Assembly (NCBI RefSeq): GCF_001953635.1
Contig: NZ_MEJH01000002.1
Coordinates: 310,001-374,000 of the forward strand
Direction of reading: 5' to 3'
Length of the DNA: 64,000 nucleotides
DNA from: Alteromonas abrolhosensis
Lineage (GTDB): Bacteria > Pseudomonadota > Gammaproteobacteria > Enterobacterales > Alteromonadaceae
The notes beneath the pieces were generated by a model that was given only the letters and a program-made list of their open reading frames with translations, did not search any database and had not been told where the DNA came from. How positions within the stretch are numbered: the stretch's first letter is position 1; each line of letters begins with the position of its first letter. Made by a program: the position numbers and the translations under genes. This document shows, piece after piece, positions 1 to 9,424 of this stretch.

Positions 1-207
1 ATGTCAAAACGTGTAAAACGCCGCTTTGTTGCAGGGGCTACGTGCCCGAAATGCCAAGAGCTAGATACGATTTCGTTGTATTTTGAAAATAACGTAGAAA
101 AGCTGGAGTGCGTAGCGTGTGGTTATAACGAAGCGCAAACTGACGAGAAAGTTAGTGCCGCCACGCGAACTAACGAGAATGTGATTGGTATCTTCAAACC
201 TCACTAG
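1..207 (+). CDS. yheV: YheV-type small zinc-ribbon protein
   Basis: A 68-residue protein with two CxxC pairs (CPKC near residue 15 and CVAC near residue 37), the arrangement of a one-zinc ribbon. Its length and basic start (MSKRVKRRF) fit the YheV family of putative metal-binding proteins of gammaproteobacteria, whose biochemical role is not known. The window opens exactly on an ATG, so the ribosome binding site cannot be inspected. The context agrees with the family, because yheV lies near slyX and fkpA in related genomes. Translation past this start is not possible to judge from the window. Confidence 0.8.
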   Translation: MSKRVKRRFVAGATCPKCQELDTISLYFENNVEKLECVACGYNEAQTDEKVSAATRTNENVIGIFKPH

Positions 208-241
208 CATTCCTACCCACGCCTCAGTAAATCTTACCATT

Positions 242-284
242 AAGCCTGTGTAACTCCTCACGATATTGTTCTCAGGCTTTTTCA
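242..284 (+). terminator. Probable terminator after the zinc-ribbon gene
   Basis: AAGCCTG (242-248) pairs with CAGGCTT (273-279) and is followed by further T residues. The loop is long (24 nt), with a small GTG/CAC helix possible inside it. It lies about 35 nt after the stop codon. Confidence 0.45.
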
Positions 285-385
285 AGTATTCTCCACATCC
301 CCCGCCAGCAGTGGCTCTCCCCGGCACCTAGCGGAAAAGGTTCCACAGGCATAATTTTTGTATTTCCTACGTAAAGGAGTGAAAT

Positions 386-1498
386 ATGAAACATGCTAAA
401 AAACGTATCTGCTATGTGCTTCTAGGCTTGTTAGTTGTGCTTATAGCCATAAGGCTTTACCTGCCTTATGCCGCCGCGTCTTACATCAACACAACGCTGA
501 GTCAGTCAAAAGAGTACAACGGCCGCGTAGGCGATGTAGATTTGATGCTATGGCGTGGCGCATATAGTTTAGAGCATGTATTGCTTCATAAGGCGAACGG
601 ACAGGTAGACCGCCCCCTTTTCAAGGCAGAATATGTGGAGTTTACGCTTTCTTGGTCACAACTTTTCAAAGGCGCTGCAGTAGGCGTAGTTAATGTTAAC
701 TCCCCCGAAATTAACTTTGTAGACGGTAACACGGAAGAAAAAAGCCAGTCAGGCAAGAATGAAAATTGGCTATATATCGCCAATCAACTTTTCCCTTTAC
801 GCATTGACAAACTCACTATTAACAATGGAAAAATAGCTTTTCACAACCCTGATACATCACCGGCAATCGATATAGCGCTTCACGATATTCAGCTTGAAGT
901 GAATAACTTGGTTAATAGCGATAACTTGTCAGACTCACGCGTAGCCACCGCTAAAGCGCAAGGACAAACTGCTGAGCAAGGTACGATTTCCTTAAATGCC
1001 AAGCTAAATCCTTCAACCCAAAATCCGACCTTCGATGTTGATATTCAAGCTGACAATGTAGGCTTGGTTAACTTTAAGAACCTGCTCGATACTTACGCGC
1101 CGTTTGACTTAGAAGCCGGCACACTTACCCTCGCCGCTGAAGTGGCGTCTAATGAAGGGAGAGTAAAAGGCTATATCAAACCCATTTTGCACAATGTAGA
1201 AGTGTTCTCTTGGAAAGGTGATATTGAACGTGACGGCGACGGTTTTATTGAAGGTAGCATTGAAGCCATTTCTGCATTTATTACCGAGTTGTTTGAAAAC
1301 CAGAGCGAAGACCAAATTGCTACACGCATTCCTATTGAGGGTGACCTCTCAAATCCGGATACGCAAACGTGGGAAGCATTTGTTGCCATCTTAAAAAACG
1401 CCTTTGTTAAAGCTTTTAAGGGCGATGTGGAGAAAAGTGTAGAGTTGGATAGACTTGAGCTGGATAAATTGAAAGCATCTGAGGGCTCCGCTCGTTGA
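386..1498 (+). CDS. DUF748 / AsmA-like envelope protein
   Basis: A 370-residue protein with an N-terminal hydrophobic segment (about residues 8-26) after a short basic stretch, which predicts an inner-membrane anchor with a periplasmic body. The body has the beta-rich AsmA-like pattern seen in DUF748 proteins: SxxLFKGA..GVVxVNSPE near residue 95, LRIDKLTINNGKIAF near 138 and a closing IEGDLSNP segment. AsmA-like proteins are linked to outer-membrane lipid traffic, but no role is established for this subgroup. An AAGGAG ribosome site precedes the ATG. The last 25 residues are charged and probably helical. It appears monocistronic. Confidence 0.7.
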   Translation: MKHAKKRICYVLLGLLVVLIAIRLYLPYAAASYINTTLSQSKEYNGRVGDVDLMLWRGAYSLEHVLLHKANGQVDRPLFKAEYVEFTLSWSQLFKGAAVGVVNVNSPEINFVDGNTEEKSQSGKNENWLYIANQLFPLRIDKLTINNGKIAFHNPDTSPAIDIALHDIQLEVNNLVNSDNLSDSRVATAKAQGQTAEQGTISLNAKLNPSTQNPTFDVDIQADNVGLVNFKNLLDTYAPFDLEAGTLTLAAEVASNEGRVKGYIKPILHNVEVFSWKGDIERDGDGFIEGSIEAISAFITELFENQSEDQIATRIPIEGDLSNPDTQTWEAFVAILKNAFVKAFKGDVEKSVELDRLELDKLKASEGSAR

Positions 1499-1505
1499 GA
1501 GCCCT
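1482..1505 (+). terminator. Short hairpin across the DUF748 stop codon
   Basis: AGGGCTC (1482-1488) and GAGCCCT (1499-1505) form a 7-bp stem with a 10-nt loop that includes the stop codon. No T-tract follows, so termination by this stem alone is uncertain. Confidence 0.3.
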
Positions 1506-1526
1506 AGCTGTTAAGCTCTATCAATG

Positions 1527-1685
1527 CTAGATAGTGCAGCTATCGCCACAATCGTTGGCACCGTCGCGCATGCCCTCTATTTCTTGGCTTTCTTGCTTAT
1601 CTTTTTCAGCTTGCTTTTCTGCTACTGACTGCTCAACAGAGTCAAAGTCGATGCTGTCAAACGCATCCATATCAAAATCGCTCAT
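1527..1685 (-). CDS. Small acidic protein of 52 residues
   Basis: Reading the minus strand from the ATG at 1685 gives a 52-residue protein that starts MSDFDMDAFDSIDFD, continues through a glutamate/lysine-rich, probably helical centre, and ends CGDSCTI. It is strongly acidic, with two cysteines four residues apart at the very end. A purine-rich AGAGAGTGA lies 5 to 6 nt before the start. The repeated acidic and aromatic N-terminus and low-complexity coding style look like a real small protein rather than chance, but I do not recognise the family. A terminator-like hairpin sits directly upstream of its ribosome site (1703-1734), so it may be attenuated or have its own short leader. Confidence 0.6.
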   Translation of the reverse strand: MSDFDMDAFDSIDFDSVEQSVAEKQAEKDKQESQEIEGMRDGANDCGDSCTI

Positions 1686-1702
1686 AATTCACTCTCTTAA
1701 AT

Positions 1703-1734
1703 AGTAAAAAAGGCTTCTCTTTGCAGAAGCCTTT
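1703..1734 (-). terminator. Intrinsic terminator or attenuator in front of the small acidic gene
   Basis: A perfect 10-bp stem (AGAAGCCTTT at 1725-1734 with AAAGGCTTCT at 1709-1718, loop of 6) is followed on the minus strand by a run of T residues. It ends less than 20 nt before the ribosome site of the 52-residue gene. It could end slyX transcription, or regulate the small gene. Confidence 0.65.
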
Positions 1735-1849
1735 GTATCGGGGCGCAAGTGTAATTCAATTGCATTTTCAGGCTAAATGAAGACTTCGCCTAAGTCATAA
1801 CAAGATAAACTAGCGCGCGATGTTTTATTTATACGCAACCGTAAAACAG

Positions 1850-1887
1850 ACAAACCGCCCTTAAGGTTGCCACAATGAGTGGGGCGG
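1850..1887 (-). terminator. Possible slyX terminator
   Basis: CCGCCC (1855-1860) pairs with GGGCGG (1882-1887). Inside the loop CCAC and GTGG form a second small helix. On the minus strand the stem is followed by a T-rich stretch. It starts about 28 nt after the slyX stop codon. Confidence 0.45.
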
Positions 1888-1914
1888 CTTAATTACCGTT
1901 GCGCGTCACTTTGA

Positions 1915-2163
1915 TTAATAGTGTGGAGGCGGGGTTTCTTCTGACTGCTTAGCAATGTTAGACGGCTCGATAGACTTCACGCGGTCAACCACATGGCGTA
2001 CTTTAAAAGCTAAATCATCAAGCTGCTTTTGTTGCGAAGACAGCGCATCGTTTAGCGCCTCAATGGTGTGCTCTTGAAATGCAACTTTGGTTTGAAGCTC
2101 TTCTATATAGCTATTCGCGCTATCTATTTGCTGTTGTAAATGCTCAGCGCTTTTATCTGTCAT
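1915..2163 (-). CDS. slyX: SlyX family coiled-coil protein
   Basis: An 82-residue protein that is almost wholly alpha-helical, with heptad-like leucines and glutamines from residue 8 to 60 and the family C-terminal ending ETPPPHY. SlyX is a small conserved protein of gammaproteobacteria whose function is unresolved. Its family length is about 70 to 80 residues, so it is full length. It starts 9 nt after the stop codon of the WD40 gene, so the two are probably one operon. It lies close to an FKBP-type isomerase gene, an association also seen in enterobacteria (slyX near fkpA and slyD). Confidence 0.85.
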   Translation of the reverse strand: MTDKSAEHLQQQIDSANSYIEELQTKVAFQEHTIEALNDALSSQQKQLDDLAFKVRHVVDRVKSIEPSNIAKQSEETPPPHY

Positions 2164-2172
2164 GTAAATTCT

Positions 2173-3150
2173 CTATCTCTCTCGTTGCCATTCTTCGGCA
2201 AGGCCACTACTGCTTATAGACAATATATTATCATTAGGAAGGAAGGCGACGCCATACACGACTGCGGTCGGCGGTGAAACTGTCTCTCTTGATGCAACCT
2301 GTATGGACTGCACTTGCTCGCCAGTTTTCAAATCCCATAGGTACACTTTTCGGGCGGGAGAGCCTGTTAGTAAAAACTGACCATCTTTGGAAAACTCAAC
2401 GTCTGTGAAGATTTTCTGACGCGCTGCATATTTGAGGGATGCCACAGGCTGCCCGGTTTGCACATTCCAAACTTGCGACTTACTTTGGCTGTCAGCAGTA
2501 AAAGCAAAGCGTCCTTCGTCATCGAGCGCCACTTTCGTGACTCGTGTTGGGTGCGTGAAGGTATGAATTATTTGCCCTGTATCAGTGCTCCACAAATAGG
2601 CAATGTAGTCATTACCACCAGTAAGTGCAAACTTACCATTTGGTGATATATCTATAGAGTTGACCTTTTCCTGATGCCCTAAAAACTCCAGTCGGCGAGA
2701 GGTTCGGGGTTCAAAGTACATGACTTTACCATTTGAACGCGCCACCAAAATACCATTACCATTATTGGTAACTACAACATCTCGGATAGATGACTCGTCA
2801 ATACGCCAAAAACCTTCAGGCTCGCCGGTCTCTAAACTCCATAAGGCGAAAGCCTCTCGGTCAGCGGTAACAACGTAGCGTTTGTCAGCGCCTATGTGCA
2901 CTGACATAACGAGGTTATCGCCTTCACCTTGGTGGCTCCAATGATAGAGTGGTTCACTTTGCCCTATACGCCACACATTTATTCCATTATTTACGCCAGA
3001 GACAACCGCTAACGTACCATCAGTAGAAATATCTGCGGCATAAGCGCCTTCTTCTACATGACGCCACTGTTGTATTGGCGTAGTATCAGGGACAGAGCAT
3101 CCCATGGAATTACTTATAAGTACGATGAGTAACGCTATTCTATGGAACAT
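2173..3150 (-). CDS. WD40-repeat lipoprotein
   Basis: A protein of about 325 residues. The ATG at 3150 is chosen because a TAGGT ribosome-like site lies 6 nt ahead and it gives a compact signal peptide ending SNSMGC, a relaxed lipobox. The rest is repeated beta-propeller blades with WD40 hallmarks: VNSIDISPNGKFALTGGND, YLWSTDTG and VYLWDLKTGEQVQSI, spaced about 40 residues, enough for one seven-bladed propeller. Such proteins act as interaction platforms. The substrate is unknown. It is the first gene of a two-gene unit with slyX and is divergent from the FKBP gene. Confidence 0.7.
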   Translation of the reverse strand: MFHRIALLIVLISNSMGCSVPDTTPIQQWRHVEEGAYAADISTDGTLAVVSGVNNGINVWRIGQSEPLYHWSHQGEGDNLVMSVHIGADKRYVVTADREAFALWSLETGEPEGFWRIDESSIRDVVVTNNGNGILVARSNGKVMYFEPRTSRRLEFLGHQEKVNSIDISPNGKFALTGGNDYIAYLWSTDTGQIIHTFTHPTRVTKVALDDEGRFAFTADSQSKSQVWNVQTGQPVASLKYAARQKIFTDVEFSKDGQFLLTGSPARKVYLWDLKTGEQVQSIQVASRETVSPPTAVVYGVAFLPNDNILSISSSGLAEEWQRER

Positions 3151-3302
3151 TTGAGACCTAAACATAATCAAATGGGTTTCGCTTTGTAAATGCTAGGTTT
3201 AACATAGCATGGATCACGCATCTTTAACTATCGTGCACACTGCCTTGGATGCAGCAGTATAGACATAGACGCATGATGATAAAAATTTATGGAGACGTTT
3301 TT

Positions 3303-4088
3303 ATGCAGAAGTCGCTCGTTGCCTTATCTACTATCGCTGCGCTAGGCCTTTTCGCTTGCCAGCCAAATACATCTGATGAGGCCGCTTCTACAAGCGCTGA
3401 TAGTGCAAAAACAACTTCTGTTTCAGCAGAAGAAATGACAGATACGCAAAAGCAAGCTTACGCCATGGGCGCAAGCATGGGTTTGTTTGTTAGCAACCGT
3501 GCAGAGCAACAAGAGCAACTAGGCTTAACACTAGACCAAGATGCGCTACAACAAGGCTTTAAAGACGGTCTAAACGACACCCTTAAGTTTACGCCAGAGC
3601 AGATTCAGCAAATCGCTCAACAGGGCGAAGAAGTGCTTCGTGCTAAGCAGCAGGAAATGGCGGAACAAGCCGCTGAGAAAAACATTGAAGCAGGCCTAGC
3701 GTACCTAGAAGAAAACGGTAAGAAAGAAGGTGTGGTAACGACAGAGTCTGGTCTTCAGTACGAAGTACTTGAAGAAGGCGAGGGTGCAAGCCCAGAAGCG
3801 ACAGACATGGTTAAAGTTCACTACCGTGGCACCTTGTTAGATGGCACAGAGTTCGACTCATCATACAAGCGTGGCGAGCCAGCAGAGTTTCCTCTTAACC
3901 GCGTTATTGCAGGTTGGACGGAAGGTGTTCAGCTAATGAAGGAAGGCGCGAAATACCGCTTCCACATTCCATCTGAGCTTGCATACGGTGCACGTTCAAC
4001 GGGTGCTATCACGCCTAACTCAACGCTTATTTTTGACGTTGAGCTACTAGAAGTGGTTAAGCCTGAAGCTGAAGCATCAGAAGAATAA
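3303..4088 (+). CDS. fkpA: FKBP-type peptidyl-prolyl isomerase, FkpA-like lipoprotein
   Basis: I place the start at the ATG at 3303, which has GGAG 8 nt upstream. The longer reading from 3249 would bury the signal peptide. The 261-residue product has a lipobox (LFAC at about residue 19), a helical N-terminal dimerisation region (about 50-140, DTQKQAYAMGASMG onward) and a C-terminal FKBP domain (about 150-250, with VHYRGTLLDGTEFDSSY and the closing IFDVELLEV). FkpA-type proteins catalyse proline isomerisation and act as chaperones in the periplasm. Here it is predicted to be lipid-anchored. A strong terminator follows. Confidence 0.9.
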   Translation: MQKSLVALSTIAALGLFACQPNTSDEAASTSADSAKTTSVSAEEMTDTQKQAYAMGASMGLFVSNRAEQQEQLGLTLDQDALQQGFKDGLNDTLKFTPEQIQQIAQQGEEVLRAKQQEMAEQAAEKNIEAGLAYLEENGKKEGVVTTESGLQYEVLEEGEGASPEATDMVKVHYRGTLLDGTEFDSSYKRGEPAEFPLNRVIAGWTEGVQLMKEGAKYRFHIPSELAYGARSTGAITPNSTLIFDVELLEVVKPEAEASEE

Positions 4089-4110
4089 GTCAGTGCTTTT
4101 AGAAAAAGAG

Positions 4111-4139
4111 AAAGCCGACGCATAGCGTCGGCTTTTTTG
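4111..4139 (+). terminator. Strong intrinsic terminator of fkpA
   Basis: An 11-bp perfect stem (AAAGCCGACGC with GCGTCGGCTTT) with a 3-nt ATA loop, followed by a T-tract, about 25 nt after the stop codon. Confidence 0.9.
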
Positions 4140-4354
4140 TTTTAGTGAGTCAGCGTGATCCTTGCTTACCTTTTCCCTACGAGCCAGTGGATTTTCACCA
4201 CGCGCGTACCCAGATAATAAAATGGGTTATTCAATATGCTTGGTGCCTCGAATTACATTATTAAGCTTAGTCTAAAGTGGTAAAATTTCACGGTAGAAAC
4301 AGCATTTTCTTGTAACAATTTAGCCTTAAAAATAGCGTCTTAAAACTAAAGGTT

Positions 4355-4624
4355 TTAACGCTGTGGCGCGCGTCGTCTTTCAGTGTGTACTTTGAACGTA
4401 GCAAAGTGATTTAAAAGCGACTGCCCAACTTTATACATGGCACAGCCCAAAATTAAATATACCACTGTTTGCATACTCTTTAAGCGAACAACAATATCAA
4501 GTAAGGCATAGAGTAATAACAGCCCACCGCTTAAAAACAGCATGAAACCAATGATAGTACCGCTGGTTTGGAACGGGTCGTTCCCCGACCTTCGACGGTT
4601 CAACACAGGTATCCTGTTACGCAT
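4355..4624 (-). CDS. Small two-span membrane protein
   Basis: An 89-residue protein with a basic N-terminus (MRNRIPVLNRRR), two hydrophobic segments (about residues 24-45 and 53-70) and a basic C-terminus ending RRRAPQR. This predicts two membrane spans with both ends in the cytoplasm. AGGGG lies 6 nt before the start ATG. I do not recognise the family. It stands alone between the fkpA terminator and the divergently transcribed greB, so its partner is not suggested by context. Confidence 0.6.
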   Translation of the reverse strand: MRNRIPVLNRRRSGNDPFQTSGTIIGFMLFLSGGLLLLYALLDIVVRLKSMQTVVYLILGCAMYKVGQSLLNHFATFKVHTERRRAPQR

Positions 4625-4798
4625 TCATATCCCCTAATAATTAGAATACTATTTATACTACGACACTACGTGAAAGGTTTATGTTCAATAATTATTCAAT
4701 CTACTCACTTTGTCACTTTTTGACATACAGAAAGATTGCGTTTTGCCTTATTACCCACATAAAGTAAGGGTAATTAGCTGGATTATTTATAGGACATT

Positions 4799-5284
4799 GT
4801 GAAAACACCGCTTATCACTCGAAAGGGCTATTTAAAGTTAAAGCAGGAACTGGATTTCTTGTGGCGTGAAGAACGGCCAGAAATAACTCGCAAAGTAACC
4901 TGGGCTGCAAGTCTTGGCGATCGAAGCGAGAATGCCGACTATCAGTACAATAAGAAGAAGCTGCGAGAAATAGACCGCCGCGTACGCTATCTTCGCAAAT
5001 GCTTGGAAAATCTCAAGGTTGTGGACTACGACCCACAGCAAGAGGGAAAAGTCTTCTTTGGCGCCTGGGTCGAAATTGAAAATGACGCGGGCAAAGTAAT
5101 GGAACTAAGGCTCGTAGGCTACGATGAAATTTTCGGCCGAAAAGACTACATTTCTATCGACTCTCCTATGGCGAGAGCATTGCTGGGCAAAGAAGAAGAC
5201 GATGAGTTTGTTGTGAAGACCGAAACGGGCACCAAAGAGTGGTGGATAAACCGTATTTGGTACGATTCAACAGACAAATTGTGA
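4799..5284 (+). CDS. greB: Transcription elongation factor GreB
   Basis: A 161-residue protein starting with GTG. It has the GreA/GreB N-terminal coiled coil (residues 1-75) with the tip acidic residues in the LGDRSENADYQYNKKKLREIDRR motif, and a C-terminal FKBP-like domain (about 80-158). GreB rescues backtracked RNA polymerase by stimulating cleavage of the nascent transcript through the secondary channel. The sequence EERPEITRKVTWAASLGDR identifies GreB rather than GreA. The gene lies immediately before tex, a linkage common in gammaproteobacteria. Confidence 0.95.
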   Translation: MKTPLITRKGYLKLKQELDFLWREERPEITRKVTWAASLGDRSENADYQYNKKKLREIDRRVRYLRKCLENLKVVDYDPQQEGKVFFGAWVEIENDAGKVMELRLVGYDEIFGRKDYISIDSPMARALLGKEEDDEFVVKTETGTKEWWINRIWYDSTDKL

Positions 5285-5348
5285 ACCGTGATATGCGCCA
5301 ATAAATTACTCGTTGATGACGCAATGATCAGACGACTTCCCCTACACC

Positions 5349-5367
5349 GCGGTGATATACTCACCGC
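5349..5367 (+). terminator. Hairpin between greB and tex
   Basis: GCGGTGA (5349-5355) and TCACCGC (5361-5367) form a 7-bp stem with a 5-nt loop, followed by a T-rich but interrupted stretch. It may end greB transcription and leave tex to its own promoter. Confidence 0.4.
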
Positions 5368-5462
5368 TCATATTTTCACTACGAACGCTGTGTATATAAG
5401 CCTTTCGCACACCGTTTATTCGCCATTGCCTAACGCGAATTTTTAGTATCTTAGAGCGACTT

Positions 5463-7811
5463 ATGATTATCAATAAAATTGCAGATGAACTTAGCGTTCA
5501 ACCATCGCAAGTAACTGCCGCCGTTAAACTTCTTGATGAAGGGGCTACCGTACCTTTTATCGCGCGTTATAGAAAAGAAGTGACACAAGGCCTTGATGAC
5601 ACGCAGCTGCGTACCCTAGAGCAGCGCTTAACTTACTTGCGAGAGCTTGAAGAGCGCCGCGATGTTATTCTTAAATCGATTGAGGAACAGGGCAAACTGA
5701 CCGACGAGCTTAAAAGCAGCATCACCAGTGCAGACAGCAAAACTACCCTGGAAGATTTGTACTTACCGTACAAACCTCGCAGGCGCACTAAAGGCCAGAT
5801 TGCTATTGAAGCAGGCCTCGAACCTTTAGCTGATGCTTTATTTACTCATCCTGATGCCGATGCTGAAAGTGCAGCAAGCGAATACGTTAATGCAGAAAAT
5901 GGCATTGCTGATACTAAAGCAGCATTAGAAGGCGCCCGCTATATTTTAATGGAGCGCTTCGCCGAAGACGCTGCGCTATTAGCAAAGGTGCGTAAGTACC
6001 TAACTGAAAACGCCTATGTAAAAAGCACCGTAGTGCCAGGTAAAGAACAAGAAGCCGCCAAATATAAAGACTATTTTGAACACAGTGAGAAGTACAAGAA
6101 CGTGCCGTCTCACCGCGCGCTGGCAATGTTCAGAGGCCGCAACGAAGGCATGCTTCACATTCAGCTAGATGCCGATCCGCAGTCAGAAGACAACGGCCCG
6201 TCGCATTGCGAACACATTATTGCCAGCCACTACGATATCATGCACCGCGGCCGTGGCGCAGATGACTTCTTGGCACAGGTTGTACAGTGGACGTGGAAAA
6301 TCAAAATTGGTTTACACATGGAAACTGAGCTATTCAGCGCCCTTAGAGAGCGTGCAGAAGAAGAAGCCATTGAAGTATTTGCTAAAAACTTAAACGACCT
6401 GTTGATGGCTGCGCCTGCTGGTGCGAAAACGACTATGGGCCTAGATCCTGGTTTGAGAACCGGCGTTAAGGTAGCGGTAGTAGACAGCACGGGTAAGGTG
6501 GTCGCAACCAACACAATTTTCCCACATGCACCACAAAATCAATGGGATAAGTCTATTCGTACGCTCACCACGTTGTGCAAGCAGTACAAGGTAGATTTGA
6601 TCAGCATTGGCAACGGTACAGGTTCGCGCGAAACCGACAAGCTTGTTGGCGAAATGCTCAAGAACAACAGCGAGCTTACCGCACAAAAAATTATGGTCAG
6701 TGAAGCAGGTGCATCGGTGTATTCAGCGTCTGAGCTTGCTTCAAAAGAGTTACCTGACCTTGATGTGTCAATTCGCGGTGCGGTGTCTATTGCTCGACGC
6801 CTGCAAGACCCGTTAGCGGAACTGGTAAAAATTGAGCCAAAAGCCATTGGTGTTGGCCAATATCAGCATGACGTAAGCCAAAGCCAGTTGGGCAAGTCGC
6901 TAGACCGTGTTATTGAAGACTGTGTAAACGCTGTCGGGGTTGACTTGAACACTGCTTCGCCCGCGCTATTGAGCTACGTATCGGGCTTGAATAAAACTCT
7001 AGCGCATAACATTGTTAATTTCAGAGACACCAACGGTGCTTTCCCAGACCGTAAAGCGCTATTGAAAGTAGAACGTTTAGGGCCTAAAGCCTTTGAGCAA
7101 GCGGCGGGCTTCCTTCGCATTGTAAACGGCACCAACCCACTTGATGCCTCTGCGGTTCACCCAGAAGCATACCCAGTGGTAGATAAGATTGTTGATACTA
7201 CCGCTGTTGCAGTTAACGACATCATCGGCAATACCGAGCTGCTAAAAAGCCTGTCGCCAGATACCTTTACCAGCGATGCATTCGGTTTACCAACTGTTAA
7301 GGACATTCTAAAAGAGCTGGATAAACCAGGCCGCGATCCCCGTCCAGAGTTTAAGACTGCTGCGTTTAAAGAAGGCGTTGAAACCATCAATGACCTTAAA
7401 CCAGGCATGATTTTAGAGGGCGTAGTGAGCAACGTGGCGAATTTTGGCGCATTCGTTGATGTAGGTGTACATCAAGATGGACTAGTGCATATTTCAGCAC
7501 TAACTAACAAGTTTATCTCAGACCCTCGCGAGGTGGTTAAAGCGGGCGATATCGTTAAAGTAAAAGTGCTTGAAGTAGACGTACCGCGCAAGCGTATCTC
7601 CTTCACCATGCGCTTAGACGATACACCGAGTCAAAGCAATAATGCAGGCGGCAAACCAGCAGCAGGAAAGCCACAAAGTAAAGGGGCTGGGCGTGCTAAC
7701 GCAAAAGCAAACCCTCGTTCAAATCAGGGTGGCGGCAATCGCAATAGCCAACCTCAAAATAGCGCTATGGGCAACGCCTTTGCCGATGCCTTTGCTAAAG
7801 CGAAAAAGTAA
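5463..7811 (+). CDS. tex: Transcription accessory RNA-binding protein Tex
   Basis: A 782-residue protein, the usual Tex length. In order: N-terminal helical Tex_N region (about 1-200, including [20 protein letters not shown]), a YqgF/RuvC-like fold (about 325-455, [17 protein letters not shown]), helix-hairpin-helix units (about 490-610, VGVDLNTAS and [19 protein letters not shown]) and an S1 RNA-binding domain (about 645-715, [21 protein letters not shown]). The low-complexity tail is rich in Gly, Asn and Gln. Tex binds nucleic acids and affects transcription. The exact mechanism is unsettled. The ribosome site is weak (AGAG). Confidence 0.95.
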   Translation: MIINKIADELSVQPSQVTAAVKLLDEGATVPFIARYRKEVTQGLDDTQLRTLEQRLTYLRELEERRDVILKSIEEQGKLTDELKSSITSADSKTTLEDLYLPYKPRRRTKGQIAIEAGLEPLADALFTHPDADAESAASEYVNAENGIADTKAALEGARYILMERFAEDAALLAKVRKYLTENAYVKSTVVPGKEQEAAKYKDYFEHSEKYKNVPSHRALAMFRGRNEGMLHIQLDADPQSEDNGPSHCEHIIASHYDIMHRGRGADDFLAQVVQWTWKIKIGLHMETELFSALRERAEEEAIEVFAKNLNDLLMAAPAGAKTTMGLDPGLRTGVKVAVVDSTGKVVATNTIFPHAPQNQWDKSIRTLTTLCKQYKVDLISIGNGTGSRETDKLVGEMLKNNSELTAQKIMVSEAGASVYSASELASKELPDLDVSIRGAVSIARRLQDPLAELVKIEPKAIGVGQYQHDVSQSQLGKSLDRVIEDCVNAVGVDLNTASPALLSYVSGLNKTLAHNIVNFRDTNGAFPDRKALLKVERLGPKAFEQAAGFLRIVNGTNPLDASAVHPEAYPVVDKIVDTTAVAVNDIIGNTELLKSLSPDTFTSDAFGLPTVKDILKELDKPGRDPRPEFKTAAFKEGVETINDLKPGMILEGVVSNVANFGAFVDVGVHQDGLVHISALTNKFISDPREVVKAGDIVKVKVLEVDVPRKRISFTMRLDDTPSQSNNAGGKPAAGKPQSKGAGRANAKANPRSNQGGGNRNSQPQNSAMGNAFADAFAKAKK

Positions 7812-7843
7812 ACGGTAGCGCTTAACCGTGACTTTGAAGCAAC

Positions 7844-7875
7844 AAGGCCCTCTTTTTTAAAGTGGGCCTTTTTCT
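7844..7875 (+). terminator. Intrinsic terminator of tex
   Basis: AAGGCCC (7844-7850) pairs with GGGCCTT (7864-7870) and is followed by TTTCTT. It lies about 30 nt after the stop codon and separates tex from the convergent halogenase gene. Confidence 0.8.
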
Positions 7876-7926
7876 TATCTCAGAGCAGTTTGGAGAGCAA
7901 TTGAAAAGCCGAATGATCGTTCCGCC

Positions 7927-9408
7927 CTAGGAGCTAGAACAATAATGCTGCAAAAAAGCTTCGTGAGATGGCATATTTTGCAGCCCCTTCTGTACTGCCA
8001 TCTCTATGCCTTGTAAGAATCTTTGCAGTTCGTGTACGGGCATACCTCTTACACTGGAGTGATAACTTTTAGGTATTATTCCCTGCCCCAGCATAACTTG
8101 CGTCCATGAATCGACTCTGAAAAGCTCTCCGTCTTCCTGAAAGGCATGGCCAAACTCTTCAAACAACTGCATACGGTGCTTCAATGTTTCGGGCACTTCC
8201 ATGTCATGGCAATACTGCCAGAATGGGCTGTCCTTACGATGCGTAGCGTGATAATGGAGAATAATGAAGTCCCTAATTTTAACAATTTCATCAAGTGTTT
8301 GACGATTATATTCCTTGGCAATACGTTCGCTGACTCCACTATTAGGAAAGAGTTTTAAAAAGCGAATGACGCCCATTATGATCAGATGAATACTGGTGGA
8401 CTCCAGAGGCTCTACAAAACCACTCGACAACCCAAGCGCTAGACAATTCTTATTCCACGCCTGAAGGCGTCGGCCAGTTTTAAACTTTATCACTCTAGGT
8501 GTGGTGATCGTTTTACCTATTACGTTATCGAGAAGACGTTGTTTAGCATCATCATCTGACAAATATTGACTGCAATAAACCAGTCCATTACCAGTCCGGT
8601 GTTGCAGAGGAATCTTCCATTGCCAACCACTGTCATGCGCTATGGCCATTGTAATAGGGCGTGGGGCGCCGACAGATTCAGTTTGCACGGCTATAGCCCT
8701 GTCACAGGGCAGCCATTGTGACCAATCTTCGTAGCCTGTTTTCAACGTTTCCTCGATGAGTAAACCTTTGAATCCGGTGCAATCGATAAAGAAGTCACCA
8801 TGTATTACTTCGCCCGAAGCGAGTTGAAGATACTCTATATAGCCCGTTTCCTTATTTTGGTGAACGTATTCGATCTTTCCTTCTTTTCGAACAACACCTC
8901 TTGTTTCACAGTAATCGTGGAGCATCTGGGCATATAGGCTGGAATCCAGGTGATAAGCATACTGAGTATTTGAATTCTGAGAAGTGGCGAATTTATCTTG
9001 CTTAGCAGCTTGAAGCTCAAAACAATAGTTGCCAAAATCTTTAACCACTCCTTGTTCTTTGCCATACAGCCAGAAGTGATGGAAGGGTGCGACAAAACTC
9101 TCTCGCCCAGTAACGCCAAATGAGTGAATATAAGCATCACCATTTTGGCCCCAGTTTTCAAACTGTATGCCAAGCTTAAAGGTGGCCGACGTCGCCTGCA
9201 TAAATTCCTTTTCGTCAATACCCAGCAATTTGTGGAATACGCGCATAGGAGGGATAGTGGCTTCGCCAACACCAACTGTTCCAATTTCGTCAGATTCGAC
9301 CAACGTGATGCTAATTGTAGGACCCATTTGCTTAGCAATTGCTGCCGCCGCTGTCCAACCCGCAGTCCCGCCTCCAGCAATGACGATCTTTTTCACGCTT
9401 TTATTCAC
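7927..9408 (-). CDS. Flavin-dependent tryptophan halogenase family protein
   Basis: A 493-residue protein starting with GTG. It carries the FAD-binding GGGTAG motif (residues 12-17), the lysine that in PrnA-type enzymes forms the halogenating species (K78, in FKLGIQF), the WxWxIP signature (W262-P267) and FVEPLEST around residue 331. The catalytic set is therefore intact. Real members halogenate tryptophan with FADH2, chloride or bromide and oxygen, but family members next to TonB receptors in polysaccharide loci have no known substrate. It is the last gene of a SapC-JmjC-halogenase operon (16-nt gap to the preceding gene). A true halogenase activity is plausible but unproven. Confidence 0.85.
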   Translation of the reverse strand: MNKSVKKIVIAGGGTAGWTAAAAIAKQMGPTISITLVESDEIGTVGVGEATIPPMRVFHKLLGIDEKEFMQATSATFKLGIQFENWGQNGDAYIHSFGVTGRESFVAPFHHFWLYGKEQGVVKDFGNYCFELQAAKQDKFATSQNSNTQYAYHLDSSLYAQMLHDYCETRGVVRKEGKIEYVHQNKETGYIEYLQLASGEVIHGDFFIDCTGFKGLLIEETLKTGYEDWSQWLPCDRAIAVQTESVGAPRPITMAIAHDSGWQWKIPLQHRTGNGLVYCSQYLSDDDAKQRLLDNVIGKTITTPRVIKFKTGRRLQAWNKNCLALGLSSGFVEPLESTSIHLIIMGVIRFLKLFPNSGVSERIAKEYNRQTLDEIVKIRDFIILHYHATHRKDSPFWQYCHDMEVPETLKHRMQLFEEFGHAFQEDGELFRVDSWTQVMLGQGIIPKSYHSSVRGMPVHELQRFLQGIEMAVQKGLQNMPSHEAFLQHYCSSS

Positions 9409-9424
9409 TATTGTCTCTCTTTTC

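Noticed and set aside
3249..4088. Longer FKBP reading from 3249
   Set aside because: It buries the lipoprotein signal. The ATG at 3303 has a well-placed GGAG.
8835..9380. 181-codon open frame inside the halogenase gene, same strand
   Set aside because: It is a frame-shadow of the halogenase, which has intact family motifs across the same bases.
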